A stretch of DNA of 64,000 nt, taken from positions 434,001 to 498,000 of the forward strand of contig NZ_JBHSBU010000001.1 of assembly GCF_042650885.1 (NCBI RefSeq), read 5' to 3'. The DNA is from Chitinimonas_A lacunae. GTDB lineage: Bacteria; Pseudomonadota; Gammaproteobacteria; Burkholderiales; Chitinimonadaceae. The notes below the pieces were generated by a model. The model was not told the DNA's origin, did not search any database, and saw nothing but the letters and a program-made list of their open reading frames with translations. Positions 9,794 through 18,492 of this stretch are shown here, piece after piece. A program made the position numbers and the translations under genes. How positions within the stretch are numbered: the first letter of the stretch is position 1; the number at the start of each line of letters is the position of its first letter.

Positions 9794-11014
9794 TCACTCG
9801 TAGCGCAAGGCTTCGATCGGATCGAGCTTGGCGGCTTTCGAGGCCGGCATGATACCGAACACCACCCCGACCACGGCGCAGAACAGCGCCGCTCCGACCG
9901 CGACCCACAATGGTGCTGCCGCCGGTGGGAAGTTGGGGATCATGCCGGCCACCAGATGGCCCAGTCCGAAGCCCAGCGCAATGCCGACCAGACCGCCGAT
10001 CAGCGACAGCAGCGAGGCTTCGAGCAGGAACTGGATCAGAATATCGCGCCGGGTGGCACCGATCGCTTTGAGAATGCCGATTTCGCGCGTGCGCTCGGTC
10101 ACGCTGACCAGCATCACCGTCATGATGCCTATGCCGCCGACCAGCAGCGAAATACCGACGATGCCGCCCAGCACCAGGGTACTGACGCTGGTGAATTTCT
10201 CCATCATCTTGCTGACCTGATCGACCGAGGACAGCTCGAAATCATCGGGCTTGTCGCCGAGCTTGTGCGCCAGCCGCAACTGTCGCTTGACCCGCTCGCG
10301 CACGGGGCCGGCGGCGGCATCGGGAGCAAGTGTGAACATCAGCTCGAAATACGGGTCGTTGTCGTAGCCTTGCAGGGCACGGCCGGCTTCGAACGGGATA
10401 TAGATCAGGCTGTCGCGGTTAAAGCCGAGAAACGCGCCGCGCGATTCGAGCACACCGACCACCTTGAACCACTCGCTGCCGATCTGGATGAACTGGCCGA
10501 CCGCCTCGCGCGGCAGTTGCAGATCTTCCTGCACCTTGCTGCCGATCACCGCCACCTTGCGCCGGCTCCGGTTGTCATCGTCCACCAGAAAGCGGCCCTG
10601 GCTGGTAAAGCGCCGCTCGATGAATGCGTACTCGGCCGTGGTGGCGCGAATCTGCGGCGAGCTGGAGCGGCCACGGTAGCTGGCGCGGCCGGCCTGGACT
10701 TGCATCATCGGTGCCAGTTGGCCGATGCCCTCGACCCGGTAGCGCAATACATCGATATCGCTGAGCGGCAGCAGATTCCATTCGCCGCTGGCCCAGTTGT
10801 CGGAATTGTTCTTGGGCTGCACGGTAATCGCCGTGCCGCCGATATCGGCGAATTGCTCGCGTACCGAATCGGCCAAACCCTGCATCAGCGATACCACCGC
10901 CACCACGCTGGCCGTACCGATCAGGATGCCAAGCGTGGTCAGGAAGCTGCGCAGCCGGTGCGCCAGGATGCTGGTCAGCGCTGCCCGCATCGACTCCAGC
11001 AAGATATAGATCAT
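9794..11014 (-). CDS. MacB-like ABC transporter permease
   Basis: A 406-residue inner-membrane protein with the MacB/FtsX layout: one N-terminal helix (about 18-42), a large periplasmic domain, and three C-terminal helices (about 278-300, 328-355, 368-390). The pattern LGILIGTASVVAVVSLMQG after helix 1 and VGGIGIMTVMLVSVTERTREIGILKAIGA are diagnostic for this family. In E. coli MacB the ATPase is fused; here it is a separate gene. Its ATG overlaps the ATPase stop by four bases (11011-11014). With the adaptor upstream it forms a tripartite efflux system for peptides, macrolides or lipids; the substrate is not predictable and no TolC-type gene is nearby. Confidence 0.88.
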   Translation of the reverse strand: MIYILLESMRAALTSILAHRLRSFLTTLGILIGTASVVAVVSLMQGLADSVREQFADIGGTAITVQPKNNSDNWASGEWNLLPLSDIDVLRYRVEGIGQLAPMMQVQAGRASYRGRSSSPQIRATTAEYAFIERRFTSQGRFLVDDDNRSRRKVAVIGSKVQEDLQLPREAVGQFIQIGSEWFKVVGVLESRGAFLGFNRDSLIYIPFEAGRALQGYDNDPYFELMFTLAPDAAAGPVRERVKRQLRLAHKLGDKPDDFELSSVDQVSKMMEKFTSVSTLVLGGIVGISLLVGGIGIMTVMLVSVTERTREIGILKAIGATRRDILIQFLLEASLLSLIGGLVGIALGFGLGHLVAGMIPNFPPAAAPLWVAVGAALFCAVVGVVFGIMPASKAAKLDPIEALRYE

Positions 11015-11694
11015 GCTGTCTCCCTGGCGCTGTCATGGGCGATGCGGCCGTCGTTGACGCGCACGCTGCGATGGCAATAGGCGGCGATATCGGGCTCGTG
11101 CGTCACCAGCACTACGGTCTGGCCGTCGCGGTGCAGCTCGTCGAACAGGGCCATGATTTCTTCGGAAGTCCGCGAATCGAGGTTGCCGGTCGGCTCGTCG
11201 GCCAGCAGCAGCGACGGCCGCCCGACCAGGGCGCGTGCCACTGCCACCCGCTGGCGCTGACCGCCCGAGAGCTGGTTGGGCCGATGGCGCAGCTTATCAC
11301 CCAGCCCCACGCGCTCGAGCGACTGCTGCGCCAGCCTCTCGCGCTCGCTGCGGCCGATGCCGCGATAGACCAGCGGCTGGGCCACATTGTCGAGCACGCT
11401 CATGCGCGGCAGCAGATGAAAGCTCTGGAACACAAAGCCGATCTCGCGATTGCGTACCCGCGCGAGCTCGTCGTCATTCATGGTGGAGACATCGCGGCCG
11501 TTGAGCAGATAGCGGCCCGAAGTGGGGCTGTCGAGGCAGCCCAGCAGATTCATCAGGGTGGATTTGCCCGAGCCCGACGGGCCAAGCAGGGCGACATATT
11601 CATTGCGCCCGATGGTGAGATCGACCGAGTCCAGTGCCAGAAACTCGGTTTCCCCCATCCGGTAGCGTTTGCTGACGGCGTGGAGTTCGATCAT
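11011..11694 (-). CDS. ABC transporter ATPase, MacB/LolD type
   Basis: A 227-residue ABC ATPase: Walker A GPSGSGKST (about 39-47), Q-loop VFQSFHLLPRMS, signature LSGGQRQRVAVARAL and Walker B LLLADEPTGNLDSRT followed by the switch His in VTHEPDIA. This matches the MacB/LolD/FtsE group. Its ATG overlaps the adaptor stop by four bases (11691-11694) and its stop overlaps the permease start, so the three proteins are translationally coupled. Confidence 0.9.
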   Translation of the reverse strand: MIELHAVSKRYRMGETEFLALDSVDLTIGRNEYVALLGPSGSGKSTLMNLLGCLDSPTSGRYLLNGRDVSTMNDDELARVRNREIGFVFQSFHLLPRMSVLDNVAQPLVYRGIGRSERERLAQQSLERVGLGDKLRHRPNQLSGGQRQRVAVARALVGRPSLLLADEPTGNLDSRTSEEIMALFDELHRDGQTVVLVTHEPDIAAYCHRSVRVNDGRIAHDSARETA

Positions 11695-12932
11695 GCGAGC
11701 GAGGCTCCCGGCGCGTTGCGGCTGATGACCAGTTCCTCTTCCTCGTGTACTGGCGTGCTCTGCGGCTTGATCGGGTCGCCGGTCTTGAGCTTTTGCAGGC
11801 TGCGGCCCGGGCCGATGATCAGCCTGTCGCCGGCTTTGAGCCCCTGGGAAACCTCCTGCCAGCGATCGTCGGCAATCCCGAGCGTGATGTCGACGCGGGT
11901 CGCCCGACCATTGCGCTCGACCACCACATAGCGCTTGCGCGGCTGTTTCGGGTTGGTCGCCTCTTCGCTCAGGACCGCTTCGACCGGCACGGCGAGCTTC
12001 TTCTGCCCATCGCTGAGGAAGACCTCGGCCCGGCAGCTCATGCCCGAGCGCAGATTCAGCCCCGGACCCGGTTGCAGATCGACCGTGACCTTGTAGGCCC
12101 GGGCGCTGTTGCTGACCGTGGGCGTCAGGGCGAGCTTGGTGACGCGGCCTGGGATGGCCTGCTCGGGGTAGGCGGCGGCAAATACCTCGACCTTCTGACC
12201 CACCGCGATCCGGGCAATATCGGCCTCATCGACCTTGAGTTCGGCTTGCAGGCCGTTGACATCGGCAATCGTCATCAATTGGGCGCCGGCCTGGCTGGCG
12301 ACCGAGGGGATGGCGGTTTCGCCGGCCTTGATCGGCAAGGCCACCACCCGGCCCGAGATCGGCGAGCGGATTTCGGTTTTGCCAAGCTGCTCGCGTGCCT
12401 CGCGCAGCACGGCGTCGGCCCGCTTCTGCGCTTCTTCGCTCGAGCGCAGCGCCACTTCGGCCAGACGGAGCTGATTGCGGGCGTCGTCGAATTTGGAGCC
12501 GTCGATCATCTTGGCTTCGAACAGCTTTTGCGTGCGCTCGAACTGCTTGCGCTGCAATTCGAGCGAGGCCCGTTCGCGCTCGATGGTCAGCCGGCTTTGC
12601 TTGAGCGCCGCCTCTTCGCGGTCGATGGCATTGCGGTAGGACTCAGGGTCGAGCTTGAGCAGCACCTGGCCCTTGCTGACCGTATCGCCCTCGACCACCA
12701 GCACTTGCTGCACCCGGGCCGTCAGTTCCGAGCGCAATTCGACCTCGGCCCGATAGGCCAGGGTGCCCGAAGCCAGAATGGTCGGGCGGATATCGCGCTG
12801 CGTCACCGCTTCGACCTGGACTGCCAGGGCGCTGTCGCCGCTCTTGGAACCAAGTGCCAGCGGCACTGCGACCACACCCAGCGCGATCGCCAGCACCAGC
12901 CATTTACGTTTGAAGGGGAATCTCATGGGCAT
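11691..12932 (-). CDS. Periplasmic adaptor (MacA/HlyD family) of the MacB-like system
   Basis: A 413-residue membrane-fusion protein. It has an N-terminal membrane anchor (about 9-27), a barrel-sandwich half (VLVVEGDTVSKGQVLLKLDPES), a long coiled-coil hairpin (about 95-185), the second lipoyl half (IRSPISGRVVALPIKAGE) and a beta-barrel region. It is the first gene of the adaptor-ATPase-permease operon, linked by four-base overlaps. MacA proteins bridge the inner-membrane pump to TolC and stimulate the ATPase. The AT-rich upstream region (13015-13075) probably carries the promoter. Confidence 0.88.
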   Translation of the reverse strand: MPMRFPFKRKWLVLAIALGVVAVPLALGSKSGDSALAVQVEAVTQRDIRPTILASGTLAYRAEVELRSELTARVQQVLVVEGDTVSKGQVLLKLDPESYRNAIDREEAALKQSRLTIERERASLELQRKQFERTQKLFEAKMIDGSKFDDARNQLRLAEVALRSSEEAQKRADAVLREAREQLGKTEIRSPISGRVVALPIKAGETAIPSVASQAGAQLMTIADVNGLQAELKVDEADIARIAVGQKVEVFAAAYPEQAIPGRVTKLALTPTVSNSARAYKVTVDLQPGPGLNLRSGMSCRAEVFLSDGQKKLAVPVEAVLSEEATNPKQPRKRYVVVERNGRATRVDITLGIADDRWQEVSQGLKAGDRLIIGPGRSLQKLKTGDPIKPQSTPVHEEEELVISRNAPGASLA

Positions 12933-13041
12933 CCTCTCTCTGTGCAGCGGCCCTGGGCGGGCCGGTGCCGGTCGGGACGCTGACCGCTGTAGGCGGGCGA
13001 TCAGCGTGGTCCAGGCCTATATATTTAGAAATTGATTATTA

Positions 13042-13070
13042 TCCGCTAACAGTCTTGCACCGATTTTTCC
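13042..13070 (-). repeat. Recurrent AT-rich TGC-N9-GC element, copy 3
   Basis: On the minus strand: GGAAAAATCGGTGC, nine bases, AGCGGA. It is very close to the copy at 28059, sharing the GGAAAAATC block and the TGCAAGAC that follows. It lies 112 bases after the RND gene stop and upstream of the adaptor gene. Confidence 0.55.
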
Positions 13071-13115
13071 TGATTTTTTCTATCGGTAAGATGTCTCCTT
13101 GCCATCGGGTACAAC

Positions 13116-13138
13116 ACCCGGCGGCATTGCCGCCGGGT
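13116..13138. terminator. GC-rich hairpin downstream of the RND gene
   Basis: ACCCGGCGGC and its complement form a 10-bp stem with a three-base loop, 44 bases after the RND stop on the minus strand. A short T-rich tail (GTTGT) follows, so it is a plausible but not textbook terminator. Confidence 0.5.
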
Positions 13139-13182
13139 CAGGGCGCTTGGTCGCCAGTCATGGCGGAAGGTTCCGTCCGGCC

Positions 13183-16100
13183 TCAGGAGGCCTGCTGCGC
13201 CACGGTCTCCTGCGGGGCCAGCTTGCGCTTGACCCATTCGCCGAAACTGTCGAGGTAGGTAAAGACCACCGGTACCACGATCAGGGTCAGCAGGGTGGAC
13301 GTGACGATACCGCCGATGATCGCATGGGCCATCGGTGCCCGCTGCTCGGCGCCTTCACCCATGGCAAGCGCCAGCGGCAGCATGCCGAAGATCATGGCAA
13401 AGGTGGTCATCAGGATCGGCCGCAGCCGTACCCGGCCCGCTTCGACAATGGCGGCTGCCCGCTCCATGCCTTCGCGGCGCAGATGGTTGACGAAATCGAC
13501 CAGCAGAATGGCGTTCTTCGTCACCAGGCCCATCAGCATGATCACGCCGATAATCGAGAACAGATTGAGAGTCGAGCGCCACATCAGCAAGGCCAGGAAC
13601 ACCCCGATCAGGCTGAGCGGCAGCGCCGTCATGATGGCGAACGGTTGCAGGAAGCTGCGGAACTGCGAGGCCAGCACCATATAGATAAAGATCACCCCCA
13701 GGGCCAGGGCCATCATGGCGTAGCCGAACGACTCCTCCATATCCTTCTGGGCGCCTTCCTGTTCGAAGCGGTAGCCGCTGGGCAGCTGGATGCTGTCGAG
13801 CACCTTCTTCACATCGGCCGAGGCTTCGTTGACCGGGCGGCCCGCCACGTCGGCATAGATATCGACGGTGCGGAACAGCGAGCTGCGCTTGATCAGCGTG
13901 GCCGTGCCCGATTCGCGCAGCGTCGCCACCTGCGACAGCGGAATCATGGTGGGCAGGCCGGTTGCCGGATCGGTATCGTTGCTGGCGATCGGCAGCCGGC
14001 TCAGGTCGGCGGCCACCCGGCGCAGATCGGCCGGCAGCCGCACCACCACATCGTAGTTTTCGCCATCGGGCGCTTTCCAGGTGGTGGCGACGTCGCCGGC
14101 GATCAGCGGGCGCAGGGCACTGCCGACCTGACCGACAGACAGGCCGACGGCGGCGGCCATTGCGCGATCGACTTCGACATCGACCGAGGGCTTGTTGGCC
14201 CGCAGCGAAGTCTGCACATCGACCACACCGGGGATACGGCCAAAGCGCTCGGCCACGTTCTCGGCGATCCGCTTGAGTTCGTTCAGGTCCTTGCCCTGCA
14301 CCGTGACAAAGATCGGCGAGCCGCCACCGCCGCCATCGGGGCCGCGCACGCTGCGGATCTCAAGGCCGGCGATCTTCTGGAGCCGCTCGCGCAGCCGCGG
14401 AATCAGCACATCCTGACCAACCCGTTCGTTGCGGTCCTTGAGCTTCAGGGTGGTGCGCCCGATATGCTTGCCGCCCGAGTCGCCCGTATTGACCGTGGTG
14501 TAGATCTCGATGATCTCGGGGAATTCGCGCAGCGCCGCTTCGACCTGCTGGGCCTTGGCCGAGGTGTAGTCGAGCGTGGTGCCGATCGGGGTGCGGAAGT
14601 CGATATAGAGCCGGCCGACGTCGGCCTTGGGCAGGAATTCGCCACCGATCAGCGGTACCAGCATAAAGGCACCGGCGAGGCTCGCCGCCGCCATGGCCAG
14701 GGTGGTCTTGCGATGACCCAGCGCCCAGGCGATCACCCGGCCGTAGAAATCGGCCACTTTTTCCATGGTGCTGTCGAACCAGTCGAGAATCCGGCCAAAC
14801 GGGCCGCCATGGCGCATGCCATGGGCGTGTGGGTCGCGCCAGACCGAGCTCAGCATCGGGTCGAGGGTGAACGAGACAAACATCGAGATCAGCACGGCGG
14901 CACAGACCGCGATACCGAACTGGTAGAAGAAGCGACCGATGATCCCGCCCATGAAACCGACCGGCAGGAATACCGCCACGATGGTAAGGGTGGTGGCCAA
15001 TACGGCCAGGCCGATCTCCTGGGTGCCGTCGAGTGCGGCCTGATAGTGCGATTTGCCCATCTCGGCATGCCGCACGATGTTCTCGCGCACCACGATGGCA
15101 TCGTCGATCAGCAGACCCACGCATAGCGACAGCGCCAGCATGGTCATCACATTGATCGAGAAGCCGAACAGATAAAGGAAGAAGAAGGTACCGACCAGTG
15201 CCACCGGCAAGGTCAAGCCGGTGATCACGGTGGAGCGCCACGAGCCAAGGAACAGCCACACGATCACCACGGTGAGCGCCGCCCCTTCAAGCAGGGTCTT
15301 CTGCACGTCCTTGAGCGAGTTGCGGATGCCGGTCGATTGGTCACCCAGCACCGACAGGCTGATGCCCTCGTTCTTGAGTTCCTGATTGAGCCGCTCGACC
15401 GTGGCGTGGATATCGTCGGCCACCTGCACGGTATTGGCACCATCGACCTTGCGAATATCGAGCGACAGCGCGCGCTTGCCGTTGACCAGGGCCAGCGAGT
15501 CCTGCTCCTGTTCGCCATCGATCACCTGGGCGACCTGCTCCAGGGTGATCGGGCTGCCGGCGCGGCGGGCGATCACCAGCCGCTTGAAGTCGGCGGCATC
15601 GACCAGCCGGCCTTTGACCTGGACCACCCGCTCGGTCTTGTCGAACTCGATATTGCCCAGCGGAATTTCCTGGTTTTCGCTCTTGAGCGCCTGCATCAAT
15701 TGGTCGACGCCGATGCCCAGGGCCTGCAAGCGGGTCGGGTCGATCTCGACCCGGACCTGGCGCTTGATGCCGCCCACCAGGCTGACGCTACCGACGCCAC
15801 GCACCATCTGGAACTGGTTGACCAGATACTGGTCGGCCCGGGTGGTGAGCTGGCGCAGCGGCATCTTGTCGGTACTGACCGCCACTGAAATGATGGGCTC
15901 CTGGGTCGGATCGTAGCGGCCGATGATCGGCTCTTCGATTTCGCGCCGAAAGCCCGGGCGCACCATCGCGACCTTTTCCCGGACATCCTGCAAGGCTTTC
16001 TCGGGATCGACGCTCAGTTCGAACTCGGCCACCACTTCGGTGCGGCCGTTGAACGAGGATGAGGAGACCTTCTTCAGGCCGGCGAGCGTGGTGAGCTGCT

Positions 16101-16305
16101 GTTCGAGCGGCTTGGCGATCTCGGATTCGACGATCTCGGGCGAGGCGCCGGGATAGCCGACCGAGACGAATACCACCGGGAATTTGACGTCGGGAAACTC
16201 CTCGACCGGCAGACGTTTATAGGCAAACAAACCCAGCACCATCAATGACAGCATCATCATGGTGGCAAAGACCGGGTTCTGGATACTGATGCGGGTAAAC
16301 CACAT
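13183..16305 (-). CDS. RND efflux pump inner-membrane protein (HAE1 family)
   Basis: About 1040 residues with the AcrB/MdtB layout: an N-terminal helix, a large periplasmic porter domain, helices 2-6, a second porter domain and helices 8-12. The N-terminus MWFTRISIQNPVFATMMML and the region KRLPVEEFPDVKFPVVFVSV are typical of HAE1 pumps; helix 4 contains LSLCVGLLIDDAIVVREN with the paired Asp residues used in proton relay. The ATG at 16305 is chosen because homologues start there; an in-frame GTG/ATG extension to 16341 is unsupported. It follows the MFP gene by 62 bases and is the last gene of a tetR-mfp-rnd operon. No outer-membrane channel gene is adjacent. Confidence 0.92.
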   Translation of the reverse strand: MWFTRISIQNPVFATMMMLSLMVLGLFAYKRLPVEEFPDVKFPVVFVSVGYPGASPEIVESEIAKPLEQQLTTLAGLKKVSSSSFNGRTEVVAEFELSVDPEKALQDVREKVAMVRPGFRREIEEPIIGRYDPTQEPIISVAVSTDKMPLRQLTTRADQYLVNQFQMVRGVGSVSLVGGIKRQVRVEIDPTRLQALGIGVDQLMQALKSENQEIPLGNIEFDKTERVVQVKGRLVDAADFKRLVIARRAGSPITLEQVAQVIDGEQEQDSLALVNGKRALSLDIRKVDGANTVQVADDIHATVERLNQELKNEGISLSVLGDQSTGIRNSLKDVQKTLLEGAALTVVIVWLFLGSWRSTVITGLTLPVALVGTFFFLYLFGFSINVMTMLALSLCVGLLIDDAIVVRENIVRHAEMGKSHYQAALDGTQEIGLAVLATTLTIVAVFLPVGFMGGIIGRFFYQFGIAVCAAVLISMFVSFTLDPMLSSVWRDPHAHGMRHGGPFGRILDWFDSTMEKVADFYGRVIAWALGHRKTTLAMAAASLAGAFMLVPLIGGEFLPKADVGRLYIDFRTPIGTTLDYTSAKAQQVEAALREFPEIIEIYTTVNTGDSGGKHIGRTTLKLKDRNERVGQDVLIPRLRERLQKIAGLEIRSVRGPDGGGGGSPIFVTVQGKDLNELKRIAENVAERFGRIPGVVDVQTSLRANKPSVDVEVDRAMAAAVGLSVGQVGSALRPLIAGDVATTWKAPDGENYDVVVRLPADLRRVAADLSRLPIASNDTDPATGLPTMIPLSQVATLRESGTATLIKRSSLFRTVDIYADVAGRPVNEASADVKKVLDSIQLPSGYRFEQEGAQKDMEESFGYAMMALALGVIFIYMVLASQFRSFLQPFAIMTALPLSLIGVFLALLMWRSTLNLFSIIGVIMLMGLVTKNAILLVDFVNHLRREGMERAAAIVEAGRVRLRPILMTTFAMIFGMLPLALAMGEGAEQRAPMAHAIIGGIVTSTLLTLIVVPVVFTYLDSFGEWVKRKLAPQETVAQQAS

Positions 16306-16367
16306 GGTCGGGCCTCTTGGTTTGGCCCAGCCCGTCCGCATCAGGCGAGACGGGCGGGCTGGGTGGC

Positions 16368-17537
16368 TCAGGCGGTTTTGGCGGGAGTGACGGGTGTGGC
16401 CGAGGGCAGCTTGACTGCCTGGCCTGGCTTGAGGTTTTCCAGCTTGGTGATCAGTACCGTATCACCGGGCTTGACCCCCTCCGTGATCGCCACCTGTTTG
16501 CTCAGTTCATTGAGCAGGCCCAGACGGACCGGCCGGCGCTGCACCCGGCCCTGTTCGACGGTCAGCACATAGGGCGCGCTGTCCAGATCGCGGATGGCCG
16601 AGACGGGCAGCAGCGCCGCATCGTCGGCACGCGCCAGCGTCAGCTCGCCCTGGACGAACATCCCGCCGCGCAGCGCGCCATCGCCGTTTTGCACCCGTAC
16701 GAACAGCGGAATCAGTCGCGAACCGCTTTGCGCCACCGGGGCGATCCGCTCGACCCGGCCGCTGAAGCGGCGCTCACCGAAGCCTTCGACCTTGAAGCCC
16801 ACTTCCTGGCCGACCTGGACGGCGGCGATCCGGCTGGTCGGGGCACCAGCTTCGAATTCGAGCTCGGACAGGTCGACAATGCCAAACAGCTTCTGGTTGA
16901 TGCCGACCCGGGCACCCGGCTCGATATGGCGCTCCGACACGATGCCGCCGAACGGAGCACGCACCACGGCGTCGCCGACCGACTTCTGCGCCAGCGCCAC
17001 CTGGGCTTCGTCGGCCTTGTACTGGGCCTGCGCCACGGCGTAGCTGTTTTCGGCCGCGTCGTGGCTGTTTGGGGAGATGAAGTTCTGCTTCAGCAGATTG
17101 GCGCTGCGCTCGCGGTTCTTCTCGGCCAGCCTGAGTTCGGCGCGGGCACGTTCGAGATTGGCCTGGCGTGCCAGCAACTGGTTGCGGCTTTCGCTGGTGT
17201 CGAGCCGGGCCAGCACCTGACCTGGCTTGACCGGCTGGCCGGGGCGCACCAGCACCTCGGCCACCACGCCTTCGACCTCGGCACCGACCAGGGTCTGGCG
17301 CACCGGGCTCAAGGTACCCGACAGCGGCAGCGGCAGCGCGAGCGAGCCCCGCTGTACCGTCAGCAGGTCGGAGCTGGACAGTTCGAGCACGGCGGCGACT
17401 TTTTCCGGCGCCGCTTTGCTCGGGGCGGCGTTGCCGCGCTGGACGCTCAGCAGGGGGCCGAGGCCGACCACGGCTACCAGCGCGAGTGCCCAGGCGATGG
17501 GCTTGCGGGCAAAGCGGCGGGGCTGGGCTTGCAACAT
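16368..17537 (-). CDS. RND efflux periplasmic adaptor (MFP)
   Basis: A 389-residue HlyD-type adaptor with an N-terminal anchor (IAWALALVAVVGLGPLL), a lipoyl half (VLVRPGQPVKPGQVLARLDTS), a coiled coil (about 115-185), the second half (VVRAPFGGIVSERHIEPGARVG) and a C-terminal beta-barrel with VLTVEQGRVQRRPV. AGGAGT precedes the ATG at 17537 by five bases; a longer in-frame version to 17585 would overlap the regulator gene. It lies between the tetR and RND genes on the same strand and delivers substrate from the pump towards an outer-membrane channel encoded elsewhere. Confidence 0.9.
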   Translation of the reverse strand: MLQAQPRRFARKPIAWALALVAVVGLGPLLSVQRGNAAPSKAAPEKVAAVLELSSSDLLTVQRGSLALPLPLSGTLSPVRQTLVGAEVEGVVAEVLVRPGQPVKPGQVLARLDTSESRNQLLARQANLERARAELRLAEKNRERSANLLKQNFISPNSHDAAENSYAVAQAQYKADEAQVALAQKSVGDAVVRAPFGGIVSERHIEPGARVGINQKLFGIVDLSELEFEAGAPTSRIAAVQVGQEVGFKVEGFGERRFSGRVERIAPVAQSGSRLIPLFVRVQNGDGALRGGMFVQGELTLARADDAALLPVSAIRDLDSAPYVLTVEQGRVQRRPVRLGLLNELSKQVAITEGVKPGDTVLITKLENLKPGQAVKLPSATPVTPAKTA

Positions 17538-17554
17538 TGCATGACTCCTTGTGT

Positions 17555-18388
17555 TCAGGATTCGGCGGGCCGCACGCCGCGCCACAGTAGGTCAACGATG
17601 CGCGGCATCAAGGCTTTGAGATCGATCTTGTCGGGGTTGATCAGCCAGGCGAGGATCAGACCGTCCATCAGCGAACTCCAGAAGATCGCCATCAATTCGG
17701 GATCATCGGGACTGCCTTGGCCGTGGTCTTGATGTTGTCTGGCAATCAACTGCGCCGACATGCGATAGGAGCTGAGATAGGCGTCGCCGAGGCGGCGGCG
17801 GATTTCCGGCTCGCGCGCCTGGCCCATGAATTCGAGGAACAGGCGCGGCCAGTCCGGGTCCTGCTCCACCCGGCCCAGCACCTCGCACAGCAATTCGAGC
17901 AAGGCGGCCTTGGGGTCGGGGTTGGCCTGCTGCGCTTCGAGCGCGGCGGGCAGATGCTGTTCGTATTCGGTCTTGAAACGCGAATCGAGCAAGGCGAAGA
18001 ACAGCTCGTTCTTGCTGCTGAAATGCCAGTACACGGCGCCCTTGGTCAGGCCCGCGTCGGCAGCGACCTCGTCGAGCGAGGCGCACAGATAGCCCTTGCG
18101 GGCAAATACCCGGGCGGCGCTGTCGAGGATGCGGGTACGGGTATCGGCCGGTACCGGCGCGCTATTGTCGAGCCAGGCGGCAAACTGCTCGCGCGGGCCC
18201 AGCATGCGCTTGACCGTCTGCCAGGGCAGGCCGGCTTCGGCGGCAATGTCGCCGTAGTTGATCTCGGCAATGGGCTTGTGGCTGACCACCTGTTTCAGCG
18301 CGGCCAGCGCGCGTTCGCGGGTTTCGCTCGGGTCTTGACGATCTGCGGTGGCGGGTCGGTTCAAAACGGAAGGCTCCGGATTTGGCAT
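17555..18388 (-). CDS. TetR family regulator with two HTH regions
   Basis: A 277-residue protein, longer than the usual ~200. Residues 82-135 are a canonical TetR DNA-binding domain (TRTRILDSAARVFARKGY, then LDEVAADAGLTKGAVYWHF, then SKNELFFALL). Residues 23-72 look like a second, degenerate copy (RERALAALKQVV, IAEINYGDIAAEAGLPWQTVKRMLG, REQFAAWL). The C-terminal part (from about 140) is the helical ligand and dimerisation domain in the AcrR style. Its gene is first in the operon with the MFP and RND pump, so it is most likely their drug-responsive repressor. Paired palindromes overlap its start codon, consistent with autorepression. Confidence 0.85.
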   Translation of the reverse strand: MPNPEPSVLNRPATADRQDPSETRERALAALKQVVSHKPIAEINYGDIAAEAGLPWQTVKRMLGPREQFAAWLDNSAPVPADTRTRILDSAARVFARKGYLCASLDEVAADAGLTKGAVYWHFSSKNELFFALLDSRFKTEYEQHLPAALEAQQANPDPKAALLELLCEVLGRVEQDPDWPRLFLEFMGQAREPEIRRRLGDAYLSSYRMSAQLIARQHQDHGQGSPDDPELMAIFWSSLMDGLILAWLINPDKIDLKALMPRIVDLLWRGVRPAES

Positions 18389-18423
18389 ACTGGTCAGTAT
18401 TTTATTGAGATACTACCGGGTAT
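18387..18423. promoter_or_regulatory. Candidate paired TetR operators
   Basis: ATACTGGTCAGTAT (18387-18400), a perfect 6-bp palindrome with a two-base centre, overlaps the regulator start codon. A second site, ATACTACCGGGTAT (18410-18423), begins 23 bases further on and shares the ATAC/GTAT ends. Two half-turn-related sites would suit a regulator with two DNA-binding regions. It lies between the tetR operon and the divergent diguanylate cyclase gene and could regulate both. Confidence 0.5.
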
Positions 18424-18492
18424 GTAAACCCCGACCGTCGGACGTCATAGGGGCGCGCTATAGTGACAAGATCTCCGATATCCCATATTCCA

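Noticed and set aside
13099..15126. Long plus-strand frame of 675 codons antisense to the RND gene
   Set aside because: Shadow of high-GC codon bias; His/Arg/Gln-rich translation without homology. The same applies to the long frames at 7464-9524, 20470-22452, 11745-12983 and 29157-31598.
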